From: Arcticibacter tournemirensis | Lineage (GTDB): Bacteria; Bacteroidota; Bacteroidia; Sphingobacteriales; Sphingobacteriaceae | DNA: 64,000 bases | NCBI RefSeq assembly: GCF_006716645.1 | Contig: NZ_VFPL01000001.1 | Span: 2,976,001-3,040,000 of the forward strand | Reading direction: 5' to 3' | Part shown: in pieces, positions 42,101 through 50,886 of the stretch | Layout of the letters: each line of letters opens with the position of its first letter | Position numbering within the stretch: the first letter of the stretch is position 1 | The notes under the pieces: model-generated | The model's input: the letters and a program-made list of their open reading frames with translations, nothing else | Told to the model about the DNA's origin: nothing | The model's database searches: none | Program-made: the position numbers and the translations under genes

Positions 42101-43323
42101 ATCTTTTGTCTAACGCATTTAAATTCACCTTGAAAGGAGGGGAGGTGCTGTTGCATATAGAGAACGCGCCTAATTCTGAAGGTGTAATAATACGGCTTGA
42201 GGACACAGGGGTTGGTATACAGGAGAGGGAGAAAATGAAAATATTCGATCGTTTTTTCCAAAGCGATACAGATTCTGCTGTCCTTAATCAAGGCAACGGC
42301 ATTGGCCTGTCCATCACGCGTGAGTTTGTAAAAATCCACGGTGGAACAATAGAGGTAGAAAGCATAGAGGGAAAGGGGTCTACCTTCATTATCTTCCTGC
42401 CTTTAAAGAGGATCGAGGAGACCTTTGTGCTGGAAGAAGATTCCGTTGTCCAGGTTGAAGATGAAGAAAGAACGCCTTTAGAGAATAGTGCTGAAAAGGC
42501 GCCTGTGGCTTCAGCAATGCCTGTTGTATTGCTGATAGAAGACAATGAAGACTTCAGGTTTTATCTTAAAGACAACCTGAAATCGTCTTACAAAGTTCTG
42601 GAAGCTTCTAACGGAAAAGAAGGATGGCAAAAAGTACTGTTTTCTCATCCGCAGGTGGTTATCAGCGACATTAGTATGCCCTACATGAATGGCATAGAAC
42701 TGTGCCGTAAAATTAAATCGGATAAAAGGACCAGCCACATTCCGGTATTGCTGCTCACTGCATTAACAGGGGAGGAAGACCAGTTGCATGGACTGGAAAC
42801 AGGTGCAGATGACTATATGACAAAGCCATGTAACTTTGATATTCTTGATATTAAAATCCGGAACCTGCTGGCATTAAATGAACGTCTCAAAACAGCTTAT
42901 AGTAAGCAAATTAAGGTACTAGCTCCCGAAGTGAAAGTGGAGTCGGATAATGAGAAACTCTTAAGTAAAGTGATCAGGCATATCGACGATAATCTTACTA
43001 ATCCGCAGCTTTCTGTCGAAAACCTTAGCAAACATGTTGGGATGAGCCGCGGATCACTTTATACCAAAATGCTGGAACTGACCGGCGAGACCCCTGTTGA
43101 ATTTATACGCTCTGTGAAATTAGATAGGGCGGCTGTTTTGCTCGAAAAAACCGAGATGAACGTAGGACAGGTTAGCTATGCAGTTGGCTTTGCTACTCCT
43201 AATTATTTTGCACGGGCCTTTAAAAGCAGATTTAATATGCAGCCATCCGAATATATCAGTTTGAAACGAAGTAATGAAAAAAGTGTATCATGGGTCAACC
43301 AGAAAAATGTACAAACGGACTAG
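39187..43323 (+). CDS. Hybrid two-component system regulator (sensor kinase-receiver-AraC) of the xylan locus
   Basis: A 1378-residue one-protein signalling system. A Sec signal (1-24) is followed by periplasmic Reg_prop beta-propeller repeats (about 30-690, repeated NIWVGT-x-NGL units), a Y_Y_Y domain (about 705-780) and one transmembrane helix at about 788-808. Then come HisKA with phospho-accepting H860 (LSHEFRTPISL), a HATPase (LFNLLSNAFKFT, DTGVGI, NGIGLSI), a receiver with D1161 (VVISDISMPYMNG) and an AraC HTH (about 1255-1365). In the family the propeller binds an oligosaccharide of the target polysaccharide and the AraC domain activates the adjacent SusC operon. It lies upstream of susC on the same strand. 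Confidence 0.95.
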   Translation: MTQKRIRFFFFVALFCLFAKAGSAQIGDLNFMNLGTREGLSSNIVSAILKDRYGYVWFATNDGLNKFDGTHFTIYRRNAEDPSSIISSNILSLYEDSRGNLWVGTEAGLVLYNRKMDSFINYTPGPPLSVTSICSDAKGMIWIAGYEGIRTVNPENRKVSLFKAARRADQEVVSQVGLRLFRDSRKRVWLGTKTGLYLYLAGRNTFKRFSHSNDKPSSLADNSISAISEDNKGNIWVGTNNGLSMLKPDGHNFINYRNIAADKFSLSSNIVYAVAPEPNGKLWVGTEEGLNILDPADGKVLRVERSGRNKYGLTGKSVKAILIDKHGIYWVATFRGGVNKYDKNLAFFNLRQSNSYDPYGLSAPVVTSFAPGKGNTVYVGTDGGGLNLFDVSAGMFRHIALGQSPQGHRLSILAMESVSSEIWIGTFLEGLFVLDTKTGESRQIKKGTNTISSNEIFCIKKDSRGTVWIGTNGQGVDFYDPQEKRFQHFNKHRVSVRPGFFNGYVRAIEEDWDGNIWIGSNGSGIVVYNPVSGQSRLLNQTNSKLPNDNVTSICTSGDGTVWVGTAGGGLARFNKKASSFSSYSEKNGLANGVIYKIIEDKSGKLWMSTNKGISSFDTKAGRFKNYSYYNGLQRNPFVPGAGLRLPDGRLFFGGIDGFNYFDPQQLHANRNVPRVVLTDLKISNQSVLPSASSEIKEHISVAREIHLDYKQNFSLSFVSLNYTSPEENRYLYKLENFDKEWNRVGPINTAVYTNLDPGEYVFRVKATTDAGEWTTPVTSIKIFVRPPFWLTYYAYACYILLIGLILAYMRYVGIQKLKARFAIEQERVKAQQQIEQERREAERLHEFDELRIKFLTNLSHEFRTPISLIVGPVEQLLQQETSNQKANQLNMIRRNARRLLNLVNQLLDFRNVEKKELSLNVTEGDFISFAKDVSESFRDLAERKQIHFGFRSSVRDFFTFFDHDKVERVLFNLLSNAFKFTLKGGEVLLHIENAPNSEGVIIRLEDTGVGIQEREKMKIFDRFFQSDTDSAVLNQGNGIGLSITREFVKIHGGTIEVESIEGKGSTFIIFLPLKRIEETFVLEEDSVVQVEDEERTPLENSAEKAPVASAMPVVLLIEDNEDFRFYLKDNLKSSYKVLEASNGKEGWQKVLFSHPQVVISDISMPYMNGIELCRKIKSDKRTSHIPVLLLTALTGEEDQLHGLETGADDYMTKPCNFDILDIKIRNLLALNERLKTAYSKQIKVLAPEVKVESDNEKLLSKVIRHIDDNLTNPQLSVENLSKHVGMSRGSLYTKMLELTGETPVEFIRSVKLDRAAVLLEKTEMNVGQVSYAVGFATPNYFARAFKSRFNMQPSEYISLKRSNEKSVSWVNQKNVQTD

Positions 43324-43773
43324 GTTTCAGAATAGCTTGTTGAGTATGGTTTTTTTAATGTTAAATATTGATAGTCAGTTTGTTAAATATGTATAAAATG
43401 CCAGCAAAAGAGAGGAAATGAAAGGACTTATATTTTGAAAACAGCCATTGAACATATCTTCCATATAAATGACGATTAGTCCTCTTCTGTTAAAGCGCCC
43501 AAACCTACTTTAGCATTAAACCTGTACAACAATTATAAACCGAACAGGCAACATGATAGAGGAAACGTTAAATACGGTATATGGCAGTATGTATTCATCA
43601 CCAGTATTTGATATAACAGGACCGACGCTTGTCTTGACGGAAGCAGTAAAGAATTTAAAATAGAATTAACACAATTATGAAAGGCTTTATTAGAGGACCG
43701 GACTGCAGCGCCGGTGACGATGTCACATTATTTAAACATTCTAAGCAATTTTAAAACCTTCAATTTGAATCTA
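43324..43773 (+). promoter_or_regulatory. 450-bp leader upstream of susC
   Basis: No gene is visible. The region is AT-rich and is where the hybrid regulator's binding site and the susC promoter should lie. I could not fix a -33/-7 pair with confidence. The susC frame extends upstream to an in-frame ATG at 43714, but the signal peptide argues for 43774. Confidence 0.35.
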
Positions 43774-46700
43774 ATGACTAAACAATTATTTAACAAATTC
43801 AGGAAACGTCTATTCCTATCCTTGCTATACCTTGTTGTTTCTATGGCTGCTTATGCCCAAACGAAGCAAATCAGGGGAACGGTAGTAGACGAGAAAAATG
43901 AGCCGCTGCCGGGAGCAACGGTGAAAGCAAAATCAGGAAAGGGTTCCGCCAGTACAGGCGCCGACGGGAGGTTCACGATAACCGTTCCTCAAAATGAGCA
44001 GACACTAACAGCTTCCTTCATTGGCTTCGATCTCAGGGAAGTTAGTATTGCCGGACAAACAAACATCACTATTAAGATGGTACCCAGTTCCAAGAGCCTT
44101 GAAGAAGTAGTGGTTATTGGTTACGGAACTCAAAGGCGGGAGGCTGTTACCGGTTCGGTTGCTTCGATCTCCGGCGAGAAAATGCGCGATGTGCCTTCTG
44201 CAGGTATCACGCAGGCACTGCAAGGGCGTTTGCCTGGAGTGGAGATGGCTCAAACTTCATCTCAGCCAGGCGCAGCAATGCGTATCCGTATCAGAGGTAC
44301 CCGTTCGCTTACCGCTACAAACGATCCGCTTGTGGTACTCGACGGTATTCCTTTCGCCGGATCTATCAACGATATCAATCCTAACGATATCCAAAGTCTG
44401 GATATCCTGAAGGACGCCTCGGCAACCGCTATCTATGGTTCACGCGGTGCAAACGGTGTTATATTAGTAACAACCCAGAAAGGAAAAAAGGAACAAAAAG
44501 CAGTGGTAAGCTATAACGGTTATCACGGAGCAAAGAGTGTGTTTGCACCATATCCCATGATGAGCGGATCTGAACTTTCTGCACTTCGCGAAGCGTTCAA
44601 TTATCAGCCAAGATTGGGAGGAGATGAAGCAGCCGATGTTAATACCGATTGGCAGGACTTACTTTACAGAACAGCTGCCTTAACAAGTCATGACCTGGGA
44701 GTTACAGGCGGCACCAAGGGAGGTAGCTATAACGTTAGTTTGGGCTATTATCAGGATCAGGGAGTGATTCCTTCTCAGCAATACGATCGTTTGTCATTAC
44801 GTGCTTCTGTTGATCAGGAAGTTGGCAAATATCTACGCCTTGGATTTACTACAAACAATAACTATAACGTTACCCAAGGCTCGCAGGTGGGTATGTATGG
44901 TGCATTGAGCATGTCGCCTCTCGTTAGTCCCTATAATGCGGATGGTACGCCGAGAAGAGTAGCTCAAATGCCTCAGGACCAGCAATGGATCTACACAAAA
45001 GATGTAGTTGATTCGTTGGAAGACCGGTGGTTGAACGAAACAAAAGGCTATGCTACTTACAATGCTATCTATGGTGAGGTTAAAATTCCTGGAATTGAAG
45101 GCTTAAAGTATCGTGCAAACGTTGGCTTAGATTTTCGCCAGAGTAATAATGGAGCCTTTACCGGCAGGGGCGTAAATGCAATTGACCCTACAACAGTGTC
45201 AACAGCTTCTGTTACCAATTCACATACCTATCACTGGGCTGTAGAAAACTTACTTACTTACGACCGGACTTTCAACGAAAAACACCGTGTGAATGCAGTA
45301 GCCTTATATTCGGTTGAAAAGACCAATTTTAATCAGTCGAACATGTCGGGAAGAAATATTCCAAACGAGGATTTTCAGTACTACAACATCGGCAGCGCCC
45401 TTGATGAAGTTACTGTTAATCCCGACAACCAAAAGTATTGGTCGAGAGGTTTAGTGTCGTGGATGGGACGTGTAATGTATTCATACGCAGATCGATATAT
45501 GTTAAGTGCGACAGTGCGATCTGACGGATCTTCCGTTCTGGCGCCAGGATATAAATGGCACACCTATCCTGCAGTATCCGCAGGATGGAATATCGGGAAT
45601 GAATCGTTTATGGAAGGTATCACCGCTATAAACTCACTGAAGTTAAGAGTAGGGTATGGTGAAACTTCCAACCAATCGGTTGATCCTTACCGTACACTTG
45701 GAATACTGAGCCCCCGACCGTATAATTATGGCAATACAAACGCTACCGGATTCTATGTCTCTCTGGCGCCAAGTCCTGTTCTTGGCTGGGAATATTCCAA
45801 AACCTGGAACTACGGCCTGGATTTTACCATATTGAATAACAGGCTGTCGGGTACAGTGGAGTACTACGTAACAAATACTGAAGACCTCTTGCTGAATAAG
45901 GGTTTACCTCCTACAGCCGGCGTCGACAGAGTTACTCAAAATGTTGGGAAGACACAAAATAAGGGTATCGAGTTTTCTCTTAATGGCCAGATCCTAAATG
46001 ATGTAAATGGATGGAGCTGGGAAGCAGGTGTCAATTTCTATGCAAACCGTAATAAAATTGTATCCCTTGCCTCGGGAATACAGAGAGACGAGAACAATTG
46101 GTGGTTTGTCGGTCACCCGATTAACGTAATCTATGATTATGAAAAAGTCGGTCTCTGGCAGGAAGGTGAGCCTTATCTCACTAATTTCGAAGGTAATTCA
46201 GCAAAGCCGGGCATGGTCAAGGTCAAGTACACCGGTGAGTATGATGCCAGCGGTAAACCTGTGAGGGAAGTTGGTCCGGCAGATAGACAGATATTAGACG
46301 CCGACCCTGATTTTCAGGGAGGATTCAATACCCGCGTAGCCTATAAAGGTTTTGATCTGAGCGCGGTAGCCGTTTTCCAGAGTGGCGGTATCCTGAACAG
46401 CACGCTTTACGGGTCAGCAGGTTATCTTAACTTAATGAGCGGACGTCGCGGTAATGTGAAGGTTGATTACTGGACTCCAGAAAATACCGACGCCAAATAC
46501 CCGGCTCCGGCAGGCCTGCGGAGTGGGGACAACCTGGAGTATGCCTCTACGCTTGGCTACTTTGATGCATCTTATCTGAAAGTACGTACCATTTCTCTCG
46601 GGTATAACTTTAGTCAAAAATTGTTAAAACGTTCGGGCATCAGCAGACTGCGTATTTACGGTACCGTTCAGAATCCTTTTGTGTTGTTCTCTCCGTATCA

Positions 46701-46857
46701 TAAAGAGTCGGGTATGGACCCCGAACCCAATACTACAGGTGACCAAAGTTCGACAATGGCCGTACCCTATAGTGGAAATCTGAGCAGGCTGCTTACTATT
46801 GGTACTAACTCGCCTTCAACGCGCAATTATTTGTTTGGTGTTAACTTAACATTTTAA
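43774..46857 (+). CDS. SusC/RagA-family TonB-dependent outer-membrane transporter
   Basis: A 1027-residue outer-membrane porin. Sec signal (FLSLLYLVVSMAAYAQ), a carboxypeptidase-like regulatory domain (about 25-95, IRGTVVDEKNEPLPGATV), a TonB-box-region/plug with LEEVVVIGYGTQRREAVTGS and GVEMAQTSSQPGA, LVVLDGIPF, DILKDASATAIYGSRGANGV, then the 22-strand barrel ending in NYLFGVNLTF. It imports oligosaccharides, here probably decorated xylo-oligosaccharides, with the SusD lid encoded next. No anti-sigma signalling extension is seen, which agrees with control by the hybrid regulator. Confidence 0.95.
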   Translation: MTKQLFNKFRKRLFLSLLYLVVSMAAYAQTKQIRGTVVDEKNEPLPGATVKAKSGKGSASTGADGRFTITVPQNEQTLTASFIGFDLREVSIAGQTNITIKMVPSSKSLEEVVVIGYGTQRREAVTGSVASISGEKMRDVPSAGITQALQGRLPGVEMAQTSSQPGAAMRIRIRGTRSLTATNDPLVVLDGIPFAGSINDINPNDIQSLDILKDASATAIYGSRGANGVILVTTQKGKKEQKAVVSYNGYHGAKSVFAPYPMMSGSELSALREAFNYQPRLGGDEAADVNTDWQDLLYRTAALTSHDLGVTGGTKGGSYNVSLGYYQDQGVIPSQQYDRLSLRASVDQEVGKYLRLGFTTNNNYNVTQGSQVGMYGALSMSPLVSPYNADGTPRRVAQMPQDQQWIYTKDVVDSLEDRWLNETKGYATYNAIYGEVKIPGIEGLKYRANVGLDFRQSNNGAFTGRGVNAIDPTTVSTASVTNSHTYHWAVENLLTYDRTFNEKHRVNAVALYSVEKTNFNQSNMSGRNIPNEDFQYYNIGSALDEVTVNPDNQKYWSRGLVSWMGRVMYSYADRYMLSATVRSDGSSVLAPGYKWHTYPAVSAGWNIGNESFMEGITAINSLKLRVGYGETSNQSVDPYRTLGILSPRPYNYGNTNATGFYVSLAPSPVLGWEYSKTWNYGLDFTILNNRLSGTVEYYVTNTEDLLLNKGLPPTAGVDRVTQNVGKTQNKGIEFSLNGQILNDVNGWSWEAGVNFYANRNKIVSLASGIQRDENNWWFVGHPINVIYDYEKVGLWQEGEPYLTNFEGNSAKPGMVKVKYTGEYDASGKPVREVGPADRQILDADPDFQGGFNTRVAYKGFDLSAVAVFQSGGILNSTLYGSAGYLNLMSGRRGNVKVDYWTPENTDAKYPAPAGLRSGDNLEYASTLGYFDASYLKVRTISLGYNFSQKLLKRSGISRLRIYGTVQNPFVLFSPYHKESGMDPEPNTTGDQSSTMAVPYSGNLSRLLTIGTNSPSTRNYLFGVNLTF

Positions 46858-46868
46858 AAAAGATCACG

Positions 46869-48815
46869 ATGAGACGCATTCATATTAAAACTTTTATAGG
46901 AACAGCTATCCTGACATTGTTTATGGCTGGTTGTTCTGACATTCTCGACGAAAAGCCCCGCAGTTCATACACTCCCGAGTTTTTTAAATCGGAAACCGGG
47001 GTTAGAGGAGGATTAACGGCATTGTACGCACACCTGCGATATATCTATGGTCAGGCTTATTACTACAATACGGGTGAAACGGGTACCGATGAAGTAACCT
47101 ACGCAGTGGATGGCGACCAGAATTTTAAGATCATGGACATCTCCGGTCAGGGGAACATAACCCCTCAGGATAGCCGCGCCGATGTATTATGGGGAGCTGC
47201 GTTCCCTAATATTAACACAGCAAGTGGTATTATTGAAAACGGCGCAGCCGTTGGGGTGTCGAATGCATTAATTGCAGAGGCTCGTTTTTTCCGGGCGTTC
47301 GATTATTTCCTTCTGGTGCAAACGTTTGGCGGGGTGCCTTTGGATCTTGGTGCTGGTGAACTGAAGTTCAATACTGACCCCAAAACATCCTCTACCCGCA
47401 ACACAGTACCGCAGGTTTATACAAAAGCAGTATTTCCTGACCTGCTGACCGCTGTGAACGATTTGCCCGACCAGCCGCGTATAACGGGTGCAGCAACCAA
47501 AACTCTGGCGAGACTGTTTTTGGCTAAAGCCTATCTCACTTATGGCTGGTGGCTGCAAAATCCTAATAATATCCCTACTTTTCCGGCAAGCGACAGAACT
47601 GATCCAGACGGACATAATGCCCAATGGTATTTTCAGCAGGCTTATGATGTAGCTATAGCAGCTATAGATAATCATCCTGCCAGCATCGGCTTACAGCCTA
47701 CATATTATGATGTTAACCTCGGTCCGAACGACCGTAACGGCGAAATCCTTTTGTATGCCGATCATACCCAGTCAAGTGAGTTCTACAACGGTGGTAGTCT
47801 TACTTATGGTAGTGGCGGTGCACCGGATAATTTCGCTGGTTGGATGATGACCTGGAACTATACTAACATCAGAAGCAGCTCTTCGAGTACTACATGGACT
47901 GCGGTGAGCTCGGTTCAACGCGAAGCAGCACAGGCACTCGGACGTCCATGGACCCGTATGGCTCCTACTATTGGTGCTATCAAAAATACCTTTGCCGATA
48001 AAACCAACGACTCGCGTTATGATGGTACTTTCGTTACTACCTACCGTGGTAACTGGAACAAGGCCAACATCAGTGGTCCTTTGTATAACGCGAATTCAAT
48101 GCAGGTGAATCCGGGCGACGCTATACTTACTTTCCTTGATGATGAGCCTGCTGTTCCTATTGTTTACCCTGGCGGTGCAGGCCAAAATGGCGTGGGAGCC
48201 GGTGTATTACCGGGAAGGGCTGACTTTGTGATATCACCGAACGGCATTGGCAGAAGGGTGTACCCTGGATTATGGAAACTCGGACCGTACAGAACCGACA
48301 ATGGCACCGGATTAGGGCAACCCAATGCGGGAAGCACACGTCCTTTTAACATTGCGAAGTTTTCAGAGCTCTATTTTGTCGCTGCAGAAGCTGCTGTAAA
48401 GGGAGCAACTACACAATCTGGTAAAACCGCCCGTGATTTAATTAATGTCATCCGTGCACGTGCAGGTAAATGGCGCTGGAGTAATAACGGAAATGCAGCC
48501 AAAGTGCAGGACAACGCATTAGTTATGACTGCAGCAACACCGGCAACTATCGACATTAACTATATCTTAGCAGAACGCTCCCGTGAGTATTATGGCGAGG
48601 GTTATCGTTGGTTTGATCTTGTGCGTACGCAAAAGTGGACCGAACTCGCCTCTACATACCAAATCTCAGGAGGGAATTACGGAGATCATACTCCTGCCAC
48701 GGTAACGCGAAGTATTCAACCTTACCACTATCTGCGTCCTATTCCACAAAGTCAGCTGGATGCAATGGAGGTAAGTCCTGAGGAAAAAGCTGCTTACCAG
48801 AATCCAGGATATTAA
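46869..48815 (+). CDS. SusD/RagB-family glycan-binding lipoprotein
   Basis: A 648-residue surface lipoprotein with a lipobox LFMAGC near residue 22 and the family N-terminus (SDILDEKPRSSYTPEFF). It contains TPR-like helical units (ALIAEARFFRAFDYFLLVQTFGG is split here by position: residues about 133-155) and the conserved C-terminal RSREYYGEGYRWFDLVRTQK segment. It forms the hinged lid on the SusC barrel and binds the polysaccharide. It begins 11 bp after susC and is followed by a terminator-like hairpin. Confidence 0.93.
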   Translation: MRRIHIKTFIGTAILTLFMAGCSDILDEKPRSSYTPEFFKSETGVRGGLTALYAHLRYIYGQAYYYNTGETGTDEVTYAVDGDQNFKIMDISGQGNITPQDSRADVLWGAAFPNINTASGIIENGAAVGVSNALIAEARFFRAFDYFLLVQTFGGVPLDLGAGELKFNTDPKTSSTRNTVPQVYTKAVFPDLLTAVNDLPDQPRITGAATKTLARLFLAKAYLTYGWWLQNPNNIPTFPASDRTDPDGHNAQWYFQQAYDVAIAAIDNHPASIGLQPTYYDVNLGPNDRNGEILLYADHTQSSEFYNGGSLTYGSGGAPDNFAGWMMTWNYTNIRSSSSSTTWTAVSSVQREAAQALGRPWTRMAPTIGAIKNTFADKTNDSRYDGTFVTTYRGNWNKANISGPLYNANSMQVNPGDAILTFLDDEPAVPIVYPGGAGQNGVGAGVLPGRADFVISPNGIGRRVYPGLWKLGPYRTDNGTGLGQPNAGSTRPFNIAKFSELYFVAAEAAVKGATTQSGKTARDLINVIRARAGKWRWSNNGNAAKVQDNALVMTAATPATIDINYILAERSREYYGEGYRWFDLVRTQKWTELASTYQISGGNYGDHTPATVTRSIQPYHYLRPIPQSQLDAMEVSPEEKAAYQNPGY

Positions 48816-48840
48816 TTTTATCAAACTTTCATACTTAAAA

Positions 48841-48877
48841 GATTGGCTGTCCCAATACAGGGCAGCCAGTCTTTTAT
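48841..48877 (+). terminator. Rho-independent terminator or attenuator after susD
   Basis: A 12-bp stem (48841-48852 with 48860-48871, two G-T pairs) with a 7-base loop is followed by TTTTAT. It lies between susD and the esterase gene, which suits higher expression of susCD than of the downstream enzymes. Confidence 0.7.
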
Positions 48878-48890
48878 CGTTTAGCCGTAC

Positions 48891-50831
48891 ATGGACCGAT
48901 TTAAAACTATTTTGATTCTCTTTCTGTCTGTAGTGTTGCACATAGGAACCATTACTGCCCAGATACGATTACCCCAATTAATCAGAGATAGCATGGTATT
49001 ACAGCGTAATACAACGCTTAAGCTGTGGGGATGGGCGTCGCCGGGGGAAAAGATCAAAATTCGCTTTAATGGCAAGAGTGTTAATACGTCTGCTGGTAGG
49101 GACGGAAAATGGAATGCAGCACTTCCGGCTATGAAGCCAGGAGGGCCATTTGAGATGCAGTTAACAGGAAAGAACTCAATTATCTTAAAAGACATTCTTA
49201 TTGGCGATGTATGGTTGTGTTCAGGGCAATCTAATATGGTACATCAGATGGGTATCCATAATATCACCTACGCCGAAGATATAGCAAATGCTAACTTTCT
49301 TGAAATACGGCAATTTCTGGTGCCAACGACGACAAGTCTGAGCGGGCCCAGGGAGGACGTCCCGCAAGGACGCTGGAAATGGGCAAATCCTGAAGATGTG
49401 AGGGACTTCTCGGCGGTTGCTTACTTTTTCGCACGCCACATTTATAACACGTATCATATCCCTGTTGGAATCATTAATTCAAGCGTAGGGGGTACGCCTA
49501 TCGAAGCATGGACAAGCGCAGAGGGCTTAAAGGAATTCAGCTCACTTACTGCAATCATCAAAAAGAACCAGGATACAACCTACGTTGCCGGCCTGAAACG
49601 GGCCGCCAGGACTGTCGTCGTAAAAAACGATGAACCAGACAAAGGGCTTAGTGCACCGGTAAAATGGTTCGATACTGCTTATGTAGCTAAAGGATGGCGC
49701 AATATAAATATTCCCGGTTACTGGGAAGATCAGGGTATCCGCGACCTTGATGGCGTGGTGTGGTATCGTAAGGAAGTGATTGTCCCAGCCTCTATGACAG
49801 GAAAACCCGGCCGTTTATTTATGGGCAGGATAGTGGATGCTGATGTAGTGTATGTAAATGGCAAGCAAATAGGCAGTACGGCTTATATGTATCCCCAGAG
49901 ACGATATTCTGTACCACCTGACGCACTGAAACCAGGAAAAAACCTGATCGTCGTGCGGGTGCAAAACAACTCAGGAAAGGGTGGCTTTGTCCCTGATAAG
50001 CCTTATTATCTGGATGCAGAAGGGCAGAAACTCGACCTGAAAGGCGATTGGCTCTATAAAGTTGGACAGGTTTACCGGCCCGTGTCCCGCCGGTCACAGC
50101 CCTTAGGGATTTCTGAACAGAATCAGCCAACCGCTTTATATAATGCCATGATTGCGCCTTTTTGTAACTATCCTATAAAGGGGGTACTATGGTATCAGGG
50201 TGAAAGTAATATCGGCAACGGACATGAATATGAAAAGTTGCTTCCTGCATTGATAAAAGACTGGCGAGCCAGATTTTCCAGTCCCGGTCTGCCATTTTAT
50301 TATGTGCAGCTGCCCAATTTCGGTGATGCCAGTTATCTGCCCGGTGAGAGTGGCTCCGCAGTTGTACGCGAGGCAGCCCTTAAAACGCTTAAGGTCCCGA
50401 ATACGGGCATGGCTGTAACGATTGATCTGGGAGAATGGAATGACATCCATCCGGATAATAAAAAGGATGTAGGCGACCGCCTCGCTTTGCTTGCCCGCCA
50501 CTTTACTTACGGAGAAAAAGATTTGGTGTACAGCGGTCCGCTATACCGGTCCTCGGAAATTCAGGGCAACAAGGTCCTCATAAGTTTTACGAATACCGGA
50601 AGTGGCCTGATTAGTATTGATGGCGAGGAATTATCTGAGTTTGCCGTAGCCGGAGCGGATAAGAAGTTCGTATGGGCCAGGGCCCGCATTGTTGGAGATA
50701 AAGTGGAAGTCTGGTCGGATGAAGTACCCAACCCTAAATATGTACGTTATGCCTGGGCGGATAATCCTGTTCAGCCAAATCTTTATAATTTTGAAAAACT
50801 GCCTGCTTCTCCTTTCAGAACCGGTGAATAG
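48891..50831 (+). CDS. SASA-family sialate O-acetylesterase-like carbohydrate esterase, probable acetyl-xylan esterase
   Basis: A 646-residue secreted enzyme (Sec signal ILILFLSVVLHIGTITAQ) with a split SGNH/SASA catalytic domain: nucleophile Ser114 in CSGQSNM, a later KGVLWYQGESN block and the His of NDIHPDNK (H520). Between them (about 260-390) lies a beta-sandwich insert (IPGYWEDQGIRDLDGVVWYR) like a galactose-binding fold. The family is annotated as sialate O-acetylesterase, but in a xylan locus it is more likely to remove acetyl groups from xylose. That substrate is inferred from context. Confidence 0.88.
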   Translation: MDRFKTILILFLSVVLHIGTITAQIRLPQLIRDSMVLQRNTTLKLWGWASPGEKIKIRFNGKSVNTSAGRDGKWNAALPAMKPGGPFEMQLTGKNSIILKDILIGDVWLCSGQSNMVHQMGIHNITYAEDIANANFLEIRQFLVPTTTSLSGPREDVPQGRWKWANPEDVRDFSAVAYFFARHIYNTYHIPVGIINSSVGGTPIEAWTSAEGLKEFSSLTAIIKKNQDTTYVAGLKRAARTVVVKNDEPDKGLSAPVKWFDTAYVAKGWRNINIPGYWEDQGIRDLDGVVWYRKEVIVPASMTGKPGRLFMGRIVDADVVYVNGKQIGSTAYMYPQRRYSVPPDALKPGKNLIVVRVQNNSGKGGFVPDKPYYLDAEGQKLDLKGDWLYKVGQVYRPVSRRSQPLGISEQNQPTALYNAMIAPFCNYPIKGVLWYQGESNIGNGHEYEKLLPALIKDWRARFSSPGLPFYYVQLPNFGDASYLPGESGSAVVREAALKTLKVPNTGMAVTIDLGEWNDIHPDNKKDVGDRLALLARHFTYGEKDLVYSGPLYRSSEIQGNKVLISFTNTGSGLISIDGEELSEFAVAGADKKFVWARARIVGDKVEVWSDEVPNPKYVRYAWADNPVQPNLYNFEKLPASPFRTGE

Positions 50832-50886
50832 GAAATACTGATAGAGAAATGTAAATAGAATGATTGTAAACCGCTAAATAAATAAA

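Noticed and set aside
43324-43773. A definite Bacteroidota -33/-7 promoter before susC
   Set aside because: Several TTTG and TA-TTTG fragments occur, but none has the right spacing to be called.
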